Positions 17,523 to 24,718 of a stretch of DNA of 64,000 nt are shown piece after piece. Within the stretch, counting starts at the first letter, position 1. Each line of letters starts with the position of its first letter. The notes beneath the pieces are model-generated. The model searched no databases, had not been told where the DNA came from, and saw only the letters and a list, made by a program, of their open reading frames with translations. A program made the translations under genes and the position numbers. This DNA comes from an uncultured Oscillospiraceae bacterium (GTDB taxonomy: Bacteria > Bacillota > Clostridia > Oscillospirales > Oscillospiraceae): NCBI GenBank assembly GCA_949841465.1, contig CATKZW010000004.1, positions 49,315-113,314 of the forward strand. The letters run 5' to 3'.

Positions 17523-17557
17523 AAAAAAGGAGGACCGGAGCAAAGGCTCCGGTCCTC
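17523..17557. terminator. Terminator between two convergent genes
   Basis: GAGGACCGGAGC (17530-17541) pairs with GCTCCGGTCCTC (17546-17557). The A-run at 17523-17528 gives a T-tract for the minus-strand gene. Confidence 0.85.
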
Positions 17558-17572
17558 TCCTTCTGCCCCGCG

Positions 17573-17797
17573 TCATTCTCCGGGACCAGGGTAGATGACC
17601 TTCCTGAAATTCCAGTTCAGCGCCGCCTTCCGGGCGGCGTCCTGACGCTCGGCCTCATTGTTGTAGGCCAGCTCCGCCGTGTGAGCGCCGCAGTACCCGC
17701 ACTGAACGTACAGGCACCAGCCGCCCTCCTCCTCAATGCACCCCACGCTGCCGCAGCAGGGGCAGTCCGCCAGGTCGATCTCATCAAAGTGATCCAT
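17573..17797 (-). CDS. Small Lar-like zinc-ribbon protein
   Basis: The 74-aa acidic protein contains CPCCGS and CGYCGAHT zinc-ribbon knuckles followed by a WN-containing helix (AALNWNFR). That layout resembles Lar-family restriction-alleviation proteins, usually found on phages, but also many stand-alone Firmicute zinc ribbons. ATG 17797 is preferred because AGGAGGGC lies 6 nt upstream. Function is unknown. Nothing phage-like surrounds it. Confidence 0.6.
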   Translation of the reverse strand: MDHFDEIDLADCPCCGSVGCIEEEGGWCLYVQCGYCGAHTAELAYNNEAERQDAARKAALNWNFRKVIYPGPGE

Positions 17798-17935
17798 ACT
17801 CTGCCCTCCTATCATTTGTCCGCCCGCTTAGAACCAGTATTCACAGCCGAAAAGCCCGCGCCCAGGCGGCGTATTGAGGTTGTGAATGCAGGCTCTTAGA
17901 ATCGTATGCCGGCCGGGACGTATTCTGATTAGCAC

Positions 17936-17964
17936 TTGCATTACCGTTCCGTTTCTGCTATAAT
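17936..17964 (+). promoter_or_regulatory. Strong plus-strand promoter with no gene directly behind it
   Basis: TTGCAT (17936-17941), a 17-bp spacer and TATAAT (17959-17964) with a TGC extension. It drives the candidate RNA at 17971-18210. Confidence 0.75.
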
Positions 17965-17972
17965 CGACATGG

Positions 17973-18067
17973 AACAACAAAAATGCGGCAGCCTCCGGGT
18001 GTTGGCCCACCCGGAGGCCTGCGCAGGTGAGCCAACCACCTACACAACGGCCAACTGGCCGCACCGC
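17973..18067 (-). ncRNA. Candidate antisense small RNA (about 95 nt)
   Basis: On the minus strand, TTGCGA (18102-18097), a 17-bp spacer and TATAAT (18079-18074) would start transcription near 18067. The segment ends at a long stem (GCAG-CCTCCGGGT paired with its complement, 18022-17988) followed on that strand by ATTTTTGTTGTT, a typical terminator. It lies completely inside the plus-strand candidate RNA, so the two would be fully complementary over about 95 nt. Confidence 0.5.
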
Positions 18068-18169
18068 AGAATCATTATACGACAAACCGTCTCTTTTCGC
18101 AAGGGGGCGTTTTGACCGTGGGCAAAAAATGCATCTGCGGCAGTGTGCGTTGAGGGGCGTATGCTTCTT

Positions 18170-18209
18170 ACGCTGTGTAGGTATAAATCCTGCACAGCGT
18201 TTTTGTTTT
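18170..18209 (+). terminator. Intrinsic terminator of the plus-strand candidate RNA
   Basis: A 12-bp stem with loop TATAAAT, followed by TTTTGTTTT. Confidence 0.88.
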
Positions 18210-18318
18210 CCCCCGGTCCTTGGGGGCCAGGCCGGTGTTTGGCCGAAGCCCTGCCCAGGGGGGCGCAAGCCCCCTGGGGCGGCTGTGGTGGAAGACGGAT
18301 AAAAAGAGGAGGTTTGAA

Positions 18319-18765
18319 ATGGCATCGGGGGACATCCTGATCCAAATGGGGGCCGTCTCGATTGGCAGCGGAGAAGTGATACTCGCCGTACTCATTCTGG
18401 GGATAGTGCTGCTGGGGGTGACGGTGGAGGTGAGCAACCGCATCGACGCCAAGCGGCGGGAGCGGGTGCTTCAGGCCGCGTACAATTATGACATTGGGGA
18501 GGGTGTGACGCTGCTCCAGGGCGTTCAGGCGTATTTTGGCAATGAGGGGGAATGGTATGTGACCTCCTATAACGTTTACCTGTTTGCCGGTGCGCCGGGC
18601 GGCAGCTATCCCAGGGCGATGGTGACCATCGACATGGAGGCCTGGACCCTGCGGGTATCCAGCTTTGAACCCTGCTACACCCCGGAAGGGGTCAACCAGG
18701 CGGACACCCTGGTTGAGCTCATGATCCAGGCGGCGAAGGGCCGCGGCGCAGGCACGGGACGGTGA
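18319..18765 (+). CDS. Hypothetical membrane-anchored protein
   Basis: The 148-aa protein has one hydrophobic segment (about residues 18-38) and a soluble domain with AYNYDIGEGVTLLQGVQ and VTSYNVYLFAGAPGG. No family was recognised. ATG 18319 follows AGAGGAGG. Its stop codon is the first three bases of the 29-bp repeat array, so the array may have eroded or extended its 3' end. Confidence 0.6.
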   Translation: MASGDILIQMGAVSIGSGEVILAVLILGIVLLGVTVEVSNRIDAKRRERVLQAAYNYDIGEGVTLLQGVQAYFGNEGEWYVTSYNVYLFAGAPGGSYPRAMVTIDMEAWTLRVSSFEPCYTPEGVNQADTLVELMIQAAKGRGAGTGR

Positions 18766-19023
18766 AGCGCCGAAGCGCAGGCATGCAGAGATGAAGCGCC
18801 GAAGCGCAGGCATGCAGAGATGGAGCGCCGAAGCGCAGGCATGCAAAGATGGAGCGCCGGGACGCAGGCATGCAGAGATGAAGCGCCGGAGCGCAGGCAT
18901 GCAGAGATGGAGTGCCGCAAAACAGACATGCGAAGATGCAGCGCCGCAAAACAGGCATGCGAAGATGCAGCGCCGCAAAACAGGTATGCGAAGATGCAGC
19001 GCCGCGAAACAGGCATGCGAAGC
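18763..19023 (+). repeat. Nine head-to-tail copies of a 29-bp repeat
   Basis: Units of exactly 29 bp run without spacers from 18763 to 19023. Copies 1-5 have the core GCGCCGAAGCGCAGGCATGCAG. Copies 6-9 form a second subfamily with GCCGCAAAACAGGCATGCGA. All share GCATGC. The missing spacers rule out CRISPR. As 29 is not a multiple of 3, any ORF across it repeats every 29 residues (three units). Confidence 0.92.
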
Positions 19024-19033
19024 AGAAAAAATA

Positions 19034-19061
19034 CCCGCCGGTTCCCCGGCGGGCATTTTTT
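19034..19061 (+). terminator. Intrinsic terminator after the repeat array
   Basis: CCCGCCGG (19034-19041) pairs with CCGGCGGG (19046-19053), followed by CATTTTTT. Confidence 0.88.
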
Positions 19062-19082
19062 GCGCAAAATTCGGGAAAACTC

Positions 19083-19114
19083 TTGACAACGGCGGAAAAT
19101 AAGCATATGCTTAT
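19083..19114 (+). promoter_or_regulatory. psuK promoter with a 16-bp perfect palindrome over the -10 region
   Basis: TTGACA (19083-19088), a 17-bp spacer and TATGCT (19106-19111). ATAAGCATATGCTTAT at 19099-19114 is a perfect palindrome covering the -10. The psuK product itself begins with a helix-turn-helix, so autoregulation at this site is a natural inference. Confidence 0.68.
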
Positions 19115-19144
19115 AAAAAAGAGAAAAGTTTAGAGGTGACGACC

Positions 19145-20233
19145 ATGACCCAGCGGGAGCGCCAAATCCTCCGATGGATTGAGGAGAACCCCCTGATCTC
19201 CCAGCAGGAGTTGGCGGACAAGGCGGGCATTGCCCGATCCTCGGTGGCGGTGCACATTTCCAACCTGATGAAAAAGGGCCACATCGCCGGCAAGGGCTAC
19301 ATCGTCGCCGCCGAGTCCTACGCCGTGGTGGTGGGCGGCGTGAATATGGACATTGGCGGGCGGCCCAATGCCCCCCTGGTCGCCGCCGACTCCAATCCCG
19401 GCGTGGTGCGCATGAGCCTGGGCGGCGTGGGCCGGAACATCGCCCACAACATGGCCCTTCTGGGGCTGGACGTGCGGCTGCTCACCGCCTTCGGGGAGGA
19501 CGGCCACGCCCAGCGCATCGCCGCCTCCTGCGGGGAGCTGGGCGTCGACATCAGCCGTTCCCTGGTGGTCCCTGGGGAGCGCACCTCCACCTACCTGTTT
19601 ATTGCGGACGAGGCGGGGGAGATGGCGCTGGCGCTGTCCGACATGGAGATTTACCGGCACATCACCCCGGCGTATCTGGCCTCCCGCTCCCAGCTGCTGC
19701 AAAACGCCCAGCTGGTCATTGTGGACGCCAACATCCCGGCGGAGGCCATTGCGTGGCTGGCGGAGCACGTCAAGCCCCCCATTTTTGCCGACCCGGTGTC
19801 CACCGCCAAGGCAGACAAGCTGCGCCCCGTACTGGGGCGGCTGCACACGCTCAAGCCCAACCGCATCGAGGCGGAGCTGCTCTCCGGGGTGGCCATCACC
19901 GACGAGGGCAGTCTGAACCGGGCCGCGGACGCTTTGCTGTCCACCGGGCTGCGGCGGGTGTTCATCTCCCTGGGCGGGGACGGGGTCCTGGCTGCCGACC
20001 ACAGCGGGCGGGCGCGTCTGCCCTGCCTGCCGGGGCGCATGGTGAACACCACCGGCTGCGGGGACGCCTTCATGGCGGCCCTGGCCTGGGCCTATCTGGA
20101 GGGCTCCGCCCTGGAGGAGACGGCCCGTGCGGGGCTGGCGGCGGCGTCCATCGCCATGGAGAGCGGCGAGACCATCAACGAAGCCATGAGCGCGGAAGCG
20201 CTGACGGCGCGGGGGTCCTCTTTTTCTTTTTGA
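19145..20233 (+). CDS. psuK: HTH-PfkB fusion: pseudouridine kinase
   Basis: The 362-aa protein has an N-terminal MarR/AsnC-like helix-turn-helix (about 1-55) fused to a PfkB/ribokinase domain. GGVNMDIGG and LGGVGRNIAHNMALLG bind substrate, and NTTGCGDAFMAAL near residue 300 holds the catalytic Asp and anion hole. The kinase makes pseudouridine 5'-phosphate, which PsuG then cleaves. ATG 19145 has AGAGG at 8 nt. The fused HTH could make it a trigger enzyme that represses its own operon (inference). Confidence 0.9.
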   Translation: MTQRERQILRWIEENPLISQQELADKAGIARSSVAVHISNLMKKGHIAGKGYIVAAESYAVVVGGVNMDIGGRPNAPLVAADSNPGVVRMSLGGVGRNIAHNMALLGLDVRLLTAFGEDGHAQRIAASCGELGVDISRSLVVPGERTSTYLFIADEAGEMALALSDMEIYRHITPAYLASRSQLLQNAQLVIVDANIPAEAIAWLAEHVKPPIFADPVSTAKADKLRPVLGRLHTLKPNRIEAELLSGVAITDEGSLNRAADALLSTGLRRVFISLGGDGVLAADHSGRARLPCLPGRMVNTTGCGDAFMAALAWAYLEGSALEETARAGLAAASIAMESGETINEAMSAEALTARGSSFSF

Positions 20234-20247
20234 AAAAAGAAAAAGAG
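20218..20247. other. AT-only inverted repeat at the psuK stop codon
   Basis: Two 14-bp arms (20218-20231 and 20234-20247), one pyrimidine (CTCTTTTTCTTTTT) and one purine, with a 2-nt loop, centred on the TGA stop. It is striking against the GC-rich background. No T-run follows, so termination is doubtful. Confidence 0.6.
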
Positions 20248-20294
20248 GCAAAAAGAAAAACTTTTGACCGCGAAACTGCGTTTCGCTCCACATT

Positions 20295-20426
20295 AGTTAC
20301 AAGACACGCGGGCGTGGGATTGGATTCTGCTCCGCGTCAGTCGCAAGGCATGCGGCCGTGGAACCGGATTCTGCTCCGCGTCAGTTACAAGACATGCGGG
20401 CGTGGAATTGGATTCTGCTCCCCGTC
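20295..20426 (+). repeat. Three tandem 44-bp repeats in the psuK-psuG gap
   Basis: Copies start at 20295, 20339 and 20383. All contain GGATTCTGCTCC-CGTC and a CAAGACA/CAAGGCA motif before a GCGG-CGTGG core, with a partial fourth copy (AATCACAAAAC) at 20427. They fill most of the 220-bp gap just before the psuG ribosome binding site. Confidence 0.85.
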
Positions 20427-20453
20427 AATCACAAAACAAGGAGGAACCAAACT

Positions 20454-21365
20454 GTGAACAAGTATCTTGACATTTCTCCGGAGGTGGCCGAAGCCCTTGC
20501 GGCCGGCAAGCCCGTAGTGGCGCTGGAATCCACCATCATTTCCCACGGGATGCCGTACCCGCAGAACGTGGAGACCGCTCTGGCGGTGGAGAACATCATC
20601 CGGGAGAACGGGGCCGTCCCGGCCACCATCGCCGTCATCGGCGGGCGGCTGAAGGCCGGGTGTACCAAGGAAGAGATTGAGTATTTGGGCAAGGCGGGGA
20701 CAAACGTCACCAAGGCCAGCCGCCGGGATTTGGCCATGCTGTGCGCCCGTGGGCAGGACGGGGCCACCACCGTGACCACGACGATGATCATTGCCCACAT
20801 GGCGGGGATCAAGGTCTTTGCCACCGGCGGCATTGGCGGCGTGCACCGCGGCGCGGAGACCACTATGGACATCTCCGCCGACCTGGAGGAGCTGGCGCAC
20901 ACCCCCGTCATGGTGGTATGCGCCGGGGCCAAGTCCATTCTGGACCTGGGGCTGACCCTGGAATATCTGGAGACCCACGGCGTGCCCGTCCTAGGCTACG
21001 GCACAAAGGAGCTGCCCGCGTTCTACACCCGTCACAGCGGCTTCCAGGTGGACTACCGGGTGGACACCCCGGAGGAGCTGGCGGCGGCCTTCCGTGCCGG
21101 CCTGGAGCTGGGCTTTGAGGGCGGCATGCTGGTGGCAAACCCCATTCCGGAGGAGTATTCCATGGACCCGGCGGTCATCAACGCCGCCATTGACGAGGCG
21201 CTGGCCCAGGCGAAGGCGGCGGGCATCCACGGCAAGGAGACCACCCCCTTCCTGCTTGCCAAGGTGAAGGAGCTCACCGGCGGCGACAGCCTGGACTCCA
21301 ACATCCAGCTAGTGTTCAACAACGCCAAGGTGGCGGCCCGCACCGCCGCCTGCCTGGCAAAGTGA
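20454..21365 (+). CDS. psuG: Pseudouridine-5'-phosphate glycosidase
   Basis: The 303-aa enzyme reversibly splits pseudouridine 5'-phosphate into uracil and ribose 5-phosphate. Family motifs: VALESTIISHGMPYPQN (about 20-36), the substrate loop VTKASRRDLAML (about 85-96, with the active-site Lys), FATGGIGGVHRGAE (about 122-135) and the metal-binding SADLEEL. GTG 20454 has AAGGAGG 9 nt upstream. It pairs with psuK for pseudouridine salvage. Confidence 0.96.
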   Translation: MNKYLDISPEVAEALAAGKPVVALESTIISHGMPYPQNVETALAVENIIRENGAVPATIAVIGGRLKAGCTKEEIEYLGKAGTNVTKASRRDLAMLCARGQDGATTVTTTMIIAHMAGIKVFATGGIGGVHRGAETTMDISADLEELAHTPVMVVCAGAKSILDLGLTLEYLETHGVPVLGYGTKELPAFYTRHSGFQVDYRVDTPEELAAAFRAGLELGFEGGMLVANPIPEEYSMDPAVINAAIDEALAQAKAAGIHGKETTPFLLAKVKELTGGDSLDSNIQLVFNNAKVAARTAACLAK

Positions 21366-21406
21366 GGCCGTTCCGTTTTTTGGACAGGGAAGGCGCGTCC
21401 GTCCGG

Positions 21407-21497
21407 GCTGCTCGCATTGCGGCGCTTGGCCGCCCCGCTGGTGCGCCGCGTGCCACGACGTGGGTGTGAGCTGCTCACATTGCGGCGCTTGGCCGCC
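21407..21497 (+). repeat. 28-bp direct repeat pair downstream of psuG
   Basis: GCTGCTC-CATTGCGGCGCTTGGCCGCC occurs at 21407-21434 and 21470-21497 with one mismatch. It lies in the roughly 540-bp gene-free stretch between psuG and the BREX island. Confidence 0.8.
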
Positions 21498-21567
21498 GGG
21501 CGCACGAGGAAAAATAAGGGAAGGGCTGATTAAACCGACAAGAGCGCCTTGTGAGAGATTTTGCGCC

Positions 21568-21626
21568 GCATTCTGGTGCAAAAGATCCACAAAGCACAGC
21601 ATTCTGGCGCAAAAGATTCACAAAGC
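21568..21626 (+). repeat. 28-bp direct repeat pair, 31-bp period
   Basis: GCATTCTGG-GCAAAAGAT-CACAAAGC at 21568-21595 and 21599-21626 with two mismatches, nearly adjacent. Confidence 0.8.
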
Positions 21627-21705
21627 GCCGCAGGCGCATTTGATCAGTGCTTTCTAAGGCACTGCCTGAATCGCGAATAGGGATTTGTGTGGTTACACAA
21701 AGCAG

Positions 21706-21737
21706 GCCGCCGGGAGTTATCCCGGCGGCTGTTGTTC
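21706..21737 (+). terminator. Hairpin terminator-like element before the BREX island
   Basis: GCCGCCGGG (21706-21714) pairs with CCCGGCGGC (21721-21729), followed by TGTTGTTCT. It may end psuKG transcription. Confidence 0.65.
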
Positions 21738-21761
21738 TATTCGGAAAACCGCTCCCCCGGC

Positions 21762-21837
21762 GGGGCAGGGCAGGGCAGGGCGGGGCGGCAGGGCGGGGCA
21801 GGGCGGGGCAGGGCGGGGCAGGGCGGCAGGGCAGGGA
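21762..21837 (+). repeat. G-rich minisatellite (GGGCA/GGGGC units)
   Basis: About 75 bp made only of GGGCAGGGC-, GGGGC- and GGCAGGGC-type units, with more than a dozen runs of three or more G. It could form G-quadruplexes on the plus strand. It lies 70 bp from the end of the BREX operon. Confidence 0.85.
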
Positions 21838-21906
21838 CGCGCTTCTGGGTTTGACGCGCAGGGTACTAGGAAGCGCCTCTCTTAATTGTACTCCATAACA
21901 GAAGCT

Positions 21907-23034
21907 TCACTTCTTGAGTATTTTTATCATAGCGGCGGCAATCCGCTCAACATCATCCTCCGTATTGTTTTTTCCGAGCGAAATGCGAATTGTGCCCTTA
22001 GCTAGTGACGAATCCAGGCCTATGGCCTGCAAAACATGGGATATTTCAGCGTTGGCGCCATCACATGCGGAGCCGGTGGAAATGCTGATCCCCATCAGGT
22101 CCATTCTATGGAGAATTGCTTCGCCGTCCTCCCCGTCAAAGGACAGGCTGACAAGCCCCGGAAGCGTCGTACATCCCCCGTTGCGTGAATAAACGATTCC
22201 GGCGCGGTCAAGGCGTTCAAGCAGCTTGCGCTCCATTGAAAGAACATGTCCTGCGTTCTCTTCCAAAGCGTCACAGTTCTTTTTCAACGCCGCCGCCATG
22301 CCCGCTATGGACGCAATGTTCTCTGTTCCGGCGCGACGCCCAGACTCCTGTGCGCCCCCATGGACATAAGCCTGAAGTGCCGCACCTTTGCGAATAAAAA
22401 GGAATCCGACGCCTTTAGGCCCGTTAAACTTGTGCGCTGATGCTGAAAGCATATCAACTCCCAGCTCTTTTACATCGATCTTAAGATGCCCCACCGCCTG
22501 TACTGCATCCGTATGAAACAATGCTCCGTGCGCATGCGCGGCTTGGCACAGTTCTTTTATGGGCTGGATGCTGCCGATCTCGTTATTCACAAGCATCACA
22601 GATACCAGCCGCGTATTGACTGCCATATACTTGCTCAAAATCTCCGGCGTAATATATCCATCCGGGGAAGGGCGCATATAAGCGACCGGACAGCCAAGCC
22701 GCTCGACAGCCCGACAGGAACGCAGCACCGCATGGTGCTCAAATGCAGACGTGATCAGCGCACCTCTGTCCGGGTCCCCCAACGCGGAGCCTTTGATGGC
22801 CCAGTTGTCGCTTTCGGTCCCGCCGGAGGTAAAGAATATTTCCGCAGGCAGAGCACCGATACACGCGGCTATCGTCTCCCGCGCTTCTGCAAGCGCTTTC
22901 TTCGGTTTTCTGGAAAACGCATAGGGCTGGGAGGCGTTGCCAAACTCATCCAGGAGCCAGGGCATCATCGCTTCCAATGCGTCTCGATCTAATTGTGTTG
23001 TTGCCGCGTTATCCGCGTAGACTATGCTGTTCAT
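21907..23034 (-). CDS. Cysteine desulfurase (IscS/NifS/DndA type), last gene of the BREX operon
   Basis: The 375-aa PLP enzyme releases sulfur from cysteine as an enzyme persulfide. It shows YADNAATT at 6-13, GGTESDNWAI near 71, the PLP-contact His in EHHAV (about 100), the PLP Lys202 in SASAHKFNGPKG and the catalytic Cys324 in STGSACDGA. No iscU, tRNA-thiolation or other Fe-S gene is adjacent. It starts 13 bp after brxL on the same strand, so the operon seems to carry its own sulfur donor, like dndA beside dndC in phosphorothioate systems. ATG 23034 has GAGGTG upstream. Confidence 0.93.
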   Translation of the reverse strand: MNSIVYADNAATTQLDRDALEAMMPWLLDEFGNASQPYAFSRKPKKALAEARETIAACIGALPAEIFFTSGGTESDNWAIKGSALGDPDRGALITSAFEHHAVLRSCRAVERLGCPVAYMRPSPDGYITPEILSKYMAVNTRLVSVMLVNNEIGSIQPIKELCQAAHAHGALFHTDAVQAVGHLKIDVKELGVDMLSASAHKFNGPKGVGFLFIRKGAALQAYVHGGAQESGRRAGTENIASIAGMAAALKKNCDALEENAGHVLSMERKLLERLDRAGIVYSRNGGCTTLPGLVSLSFDGEDGEAILHRMDLMGISISTGSACDGANAEISHVLQAIGLDSSLAKGTIRISLGKNNTEDDVERIAAAMIKILKK

Positions 23035-23047
23035 GACACCTCGTCCT

Positions 23048-24496
23048 TTAGCGGCTGTATTGGATATCCGGAATATCATTTTTGCCAGGCACATTAAACT
23101 CTTTGGGATCCACCATGCAAAGCTGTTTTTTGATGACCCTGCGCATTTCTTTGGCCGGTTCCAGACAATATTGGATGAAATCTTCTGCCGCTATGTCCTC
23201 ACGAGACGTCACATTCGGGAAGATCAGCTTTAAAAACGCTGTACAGAGCCGTTTGATTGCCGTCAGATCTCTTTGATCCGACTTCGGCGGAAGCAGCAGG
23301 CAATCGTCCACAACCGCGGCATAAGTTAGATCATCGCGCAGGAGATGCAGGACCTCCGCAAAATACTCCGTATTCAGAGCCCATCCATTGGCAACCAAGC
23401 CCTGATGCATGCGCGGGAGCTCCCAGCCGGGTATAAAGCCGTGGAAGCGGTCCAACGATGCGGATTCACAGAATACAGGGCTGATTTCCTCCATCATGTT
23501 CTCGTCAACATGAAACCTGCCGGCATCAATATTTCCAAGTACAATGATTCCTGCATCGGCAACAATTGACGCATCGAAGCCCTTTACCTCCCCAAATTCC
23601 ATGTAATCCTTCAGCGCCGTCTGAATTTGATTTGGCTGCACAAACGACATGGACTGTATCTCATCAAATCCAATAAAATCAAATCGTGTAATAAGCCCGC
23701 CCGTCTTTTTGGCATTGTCGTAAACTAGAGAAGCCCTTGATACTGTGCCGCCTGAAATCAGCCAGCCTCTCTTGCTTATCTTTTGATATACATAACTTTT
23801 TCCCGTGCCCTTCGGGGCCAGCTCCATCAGGTTCACTCTTTTCTCAACAAAAGGCAGCAGCCTCTTTAAAAAGCACAGCTTTTGCTGTTCAGAGTCATAC
23901 CCCTCCGGATTGTAATCGGCCGCCGAGATCAGAAGGTCGATCCATTCCTCAGTTGTAAACGAATTGCGGGCAGCTTTATAATAATCAAGATCAACCGTAT
24001 ACGGGCAGAACGGGCTGTACTCAACCAGCTTTACAACGCCCTTTGCCTTGCCGGACGAGTAGTCCTTTGCCCATACCAGGTCAATAATCCCCCAGTTTTC
24101 ACTTTCCTTCAGCAGCGTTTCCTTCCAGCGGCTTACAACCTCGTTTGCAACCTCGCCGGATGCGCCTGACTTTGCCCCGCCAAAATCAGGCAGTTCAAAC
24201 ATCGTTTTCCCCTTTTTGATGTCCACGACAACACGGACCCTGGCAAGGAAGCGTACGGTCTCTCCATTTATCATCTCAAATTTGAACTGCTCATAATCTT
24301 CGCGGCTTGGAATATACTGCCTTACATATCTGAGGACACTGTCATAATCTATGCTTCCGTCCTCATCCGAAAATTTCATGACCAGCCAGTCGCGCATGTA
24401 GGACGGCAGGCTCAAATTCTTAAAAAATTCCGCGCGTTCTGGATTTTTCAGGACTACCATATCCGCAAAAACATCACGGATCTTATCTTCCAGCAT
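23048..24496 (-). CDS. brxL: BrxL-type AAA+ protein of BREX
   Basis: The 482-aa protein has an N-terminal BrxL domain (about 1-200) and an AAA+ core with Walker A APKGTGKS (227-234), Walker B FIGFDEI (274-280) and a NIDAG sensor-like segment near 330. BrxL proteins of other BREX types are about 680 aa with a C-terminal Lon-protease-like domain. Here the chain ends after the ATPase lid, and I see no Lon-type Ser/Lys region. ATG 24496 has GGAAGGGG upstream. Role: the ATP-driven DNA-binding effector of BREX (family knowledge). Confidence 0.87.
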   Translation of the reverse strand: MLEDKIRDVFADMVVLKNPERAEFFKNLSLPSYMRDWLVMKFSDEDGSIDYDSVLRYVRQYIPSREDYEQFKFEMINGETVRFLARVRVVVDIKKGKTMFELPDFGGAKSGASGEVANEVVSRWKETLLKESENWGIIDLVWAKDYSSGKAKGVVKLVEYSPFCPYTVDLDYYKAARNSFTTEEWIDLLISAADYNPEGYDSEQQKLCFLKRLLPFVEKRVNLMELAPKGTGKSYVYQKISKRGWLISGGTVSRASLVYDNAKKTGGLITRFDFIGFDEIQSMSFVQPNQIQTALKDYMEFGEVKGFDASIVADAGIIVLGNIDAGRFHVDENMMEEISPVFCESASLDRFHGFIPGWELPRMHQGLVANGWALNTEYFAEVLHLLRDDLTYAAVVDDCLLLPPKSDQRDLTAIKRLCTAFLKLIFPNVTSREDIAAEDFIQYCLEPAKEMRRVIKKQLCMVDPKEFNVPGKNDIPDIQYSR

Positions 24497-24514
24497 TCCC
24501 GTCCCCCCTTCCAA

Positions 24515-24718
24515 TCACAGAAACAGAGTGCATCCTTGCTCTTTGAATTCCTGGATCTTGACTTCCAGGTCCTCTTTTTCGCATTCCAAATACGCACTGA
24601 GGCAATCGATGCAATAGAGGTCCTCGGTGTCTATGCCGAGCAGCTTTTGGCACAGTGCGACCTCGTCTTTTACCAATTTCTTATCACACTCGCAGCAGGT
24701 TTTCGCAGTTTGCCTCAC
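24515..24718 (-). CDS. Small Cys-rich (zinc-finger-like) protein between pglZ and brxL
   Basis: The 67-aa protein has CCECDKK near residues 8-14 and CIDC near 36-39, a CxxC pair arrangement suggesting one zinc site, then an acidic helix. Its start overlaps the pglZ stop by 4 bp, so the two are translationally coupled; brxL begins 18 bp later. I do not recognise it as a named BREX subunit. It may be a small structural partner of PglZ or BrxL (inference). Confidence 0.72.
   Translation of the reverse strand: MRQTAKTCCECDKKLVKDEVALCQKLLGIDTEDLYCIDCLSAYLECEKEDLEVKIQEFKEQGCTLFL

Larger units (their letters stand above)
17971..18210 (+). ncRNA. Candidate plus-strand small RNA (about 240 nt)
   Basis: A near-consensus promoter ends at 17964. 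The transcript would contain the CCTCCGGGT/ACCCGGAGG hairpin (17992-18017) and a GGCC-rich hairpin near 18050-18061. It would end at an excellent intrinsic terminator, ACGCTGTGTAGG paired with CCTGCACAGCGT followed by TTTTGTTTT (18170-18209). No Shine-Dalgarno-led ORF lies inside. The next gene starts 109 bp after the terminator. I could not match it to a known RNA family. Confidence 0.5.

Noticed and set aside
17573..17797. Phage remnant from the Lar-like protein
   Set aside because: No other phage gene within reach; small zinc ribbons are common in Firmicutes.
17969..18114. 48-codon ORF starting ATG 17969
   Set aside because: The predicted transcript starts at about 17971, after the ATG; no Shine-Dalgarno.
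18763..19023. CRISPR array
   Set aside because: Units are contiguous with no spacers and no cas genes nearby.
18675..19106. Cys/Arg/Leu-repeat ORFs on both strands across the 29-bp array
   Set aside because: All frames are open only because the unit lacks stop codons; no start signals, and the period is not a multiple of three.
21907..23034. Housekeeping iscS/nifS
   Set aside because: No iscU/iscR/mnmA neighbours; operon position, spacing and composition tie it to the BREX genes.
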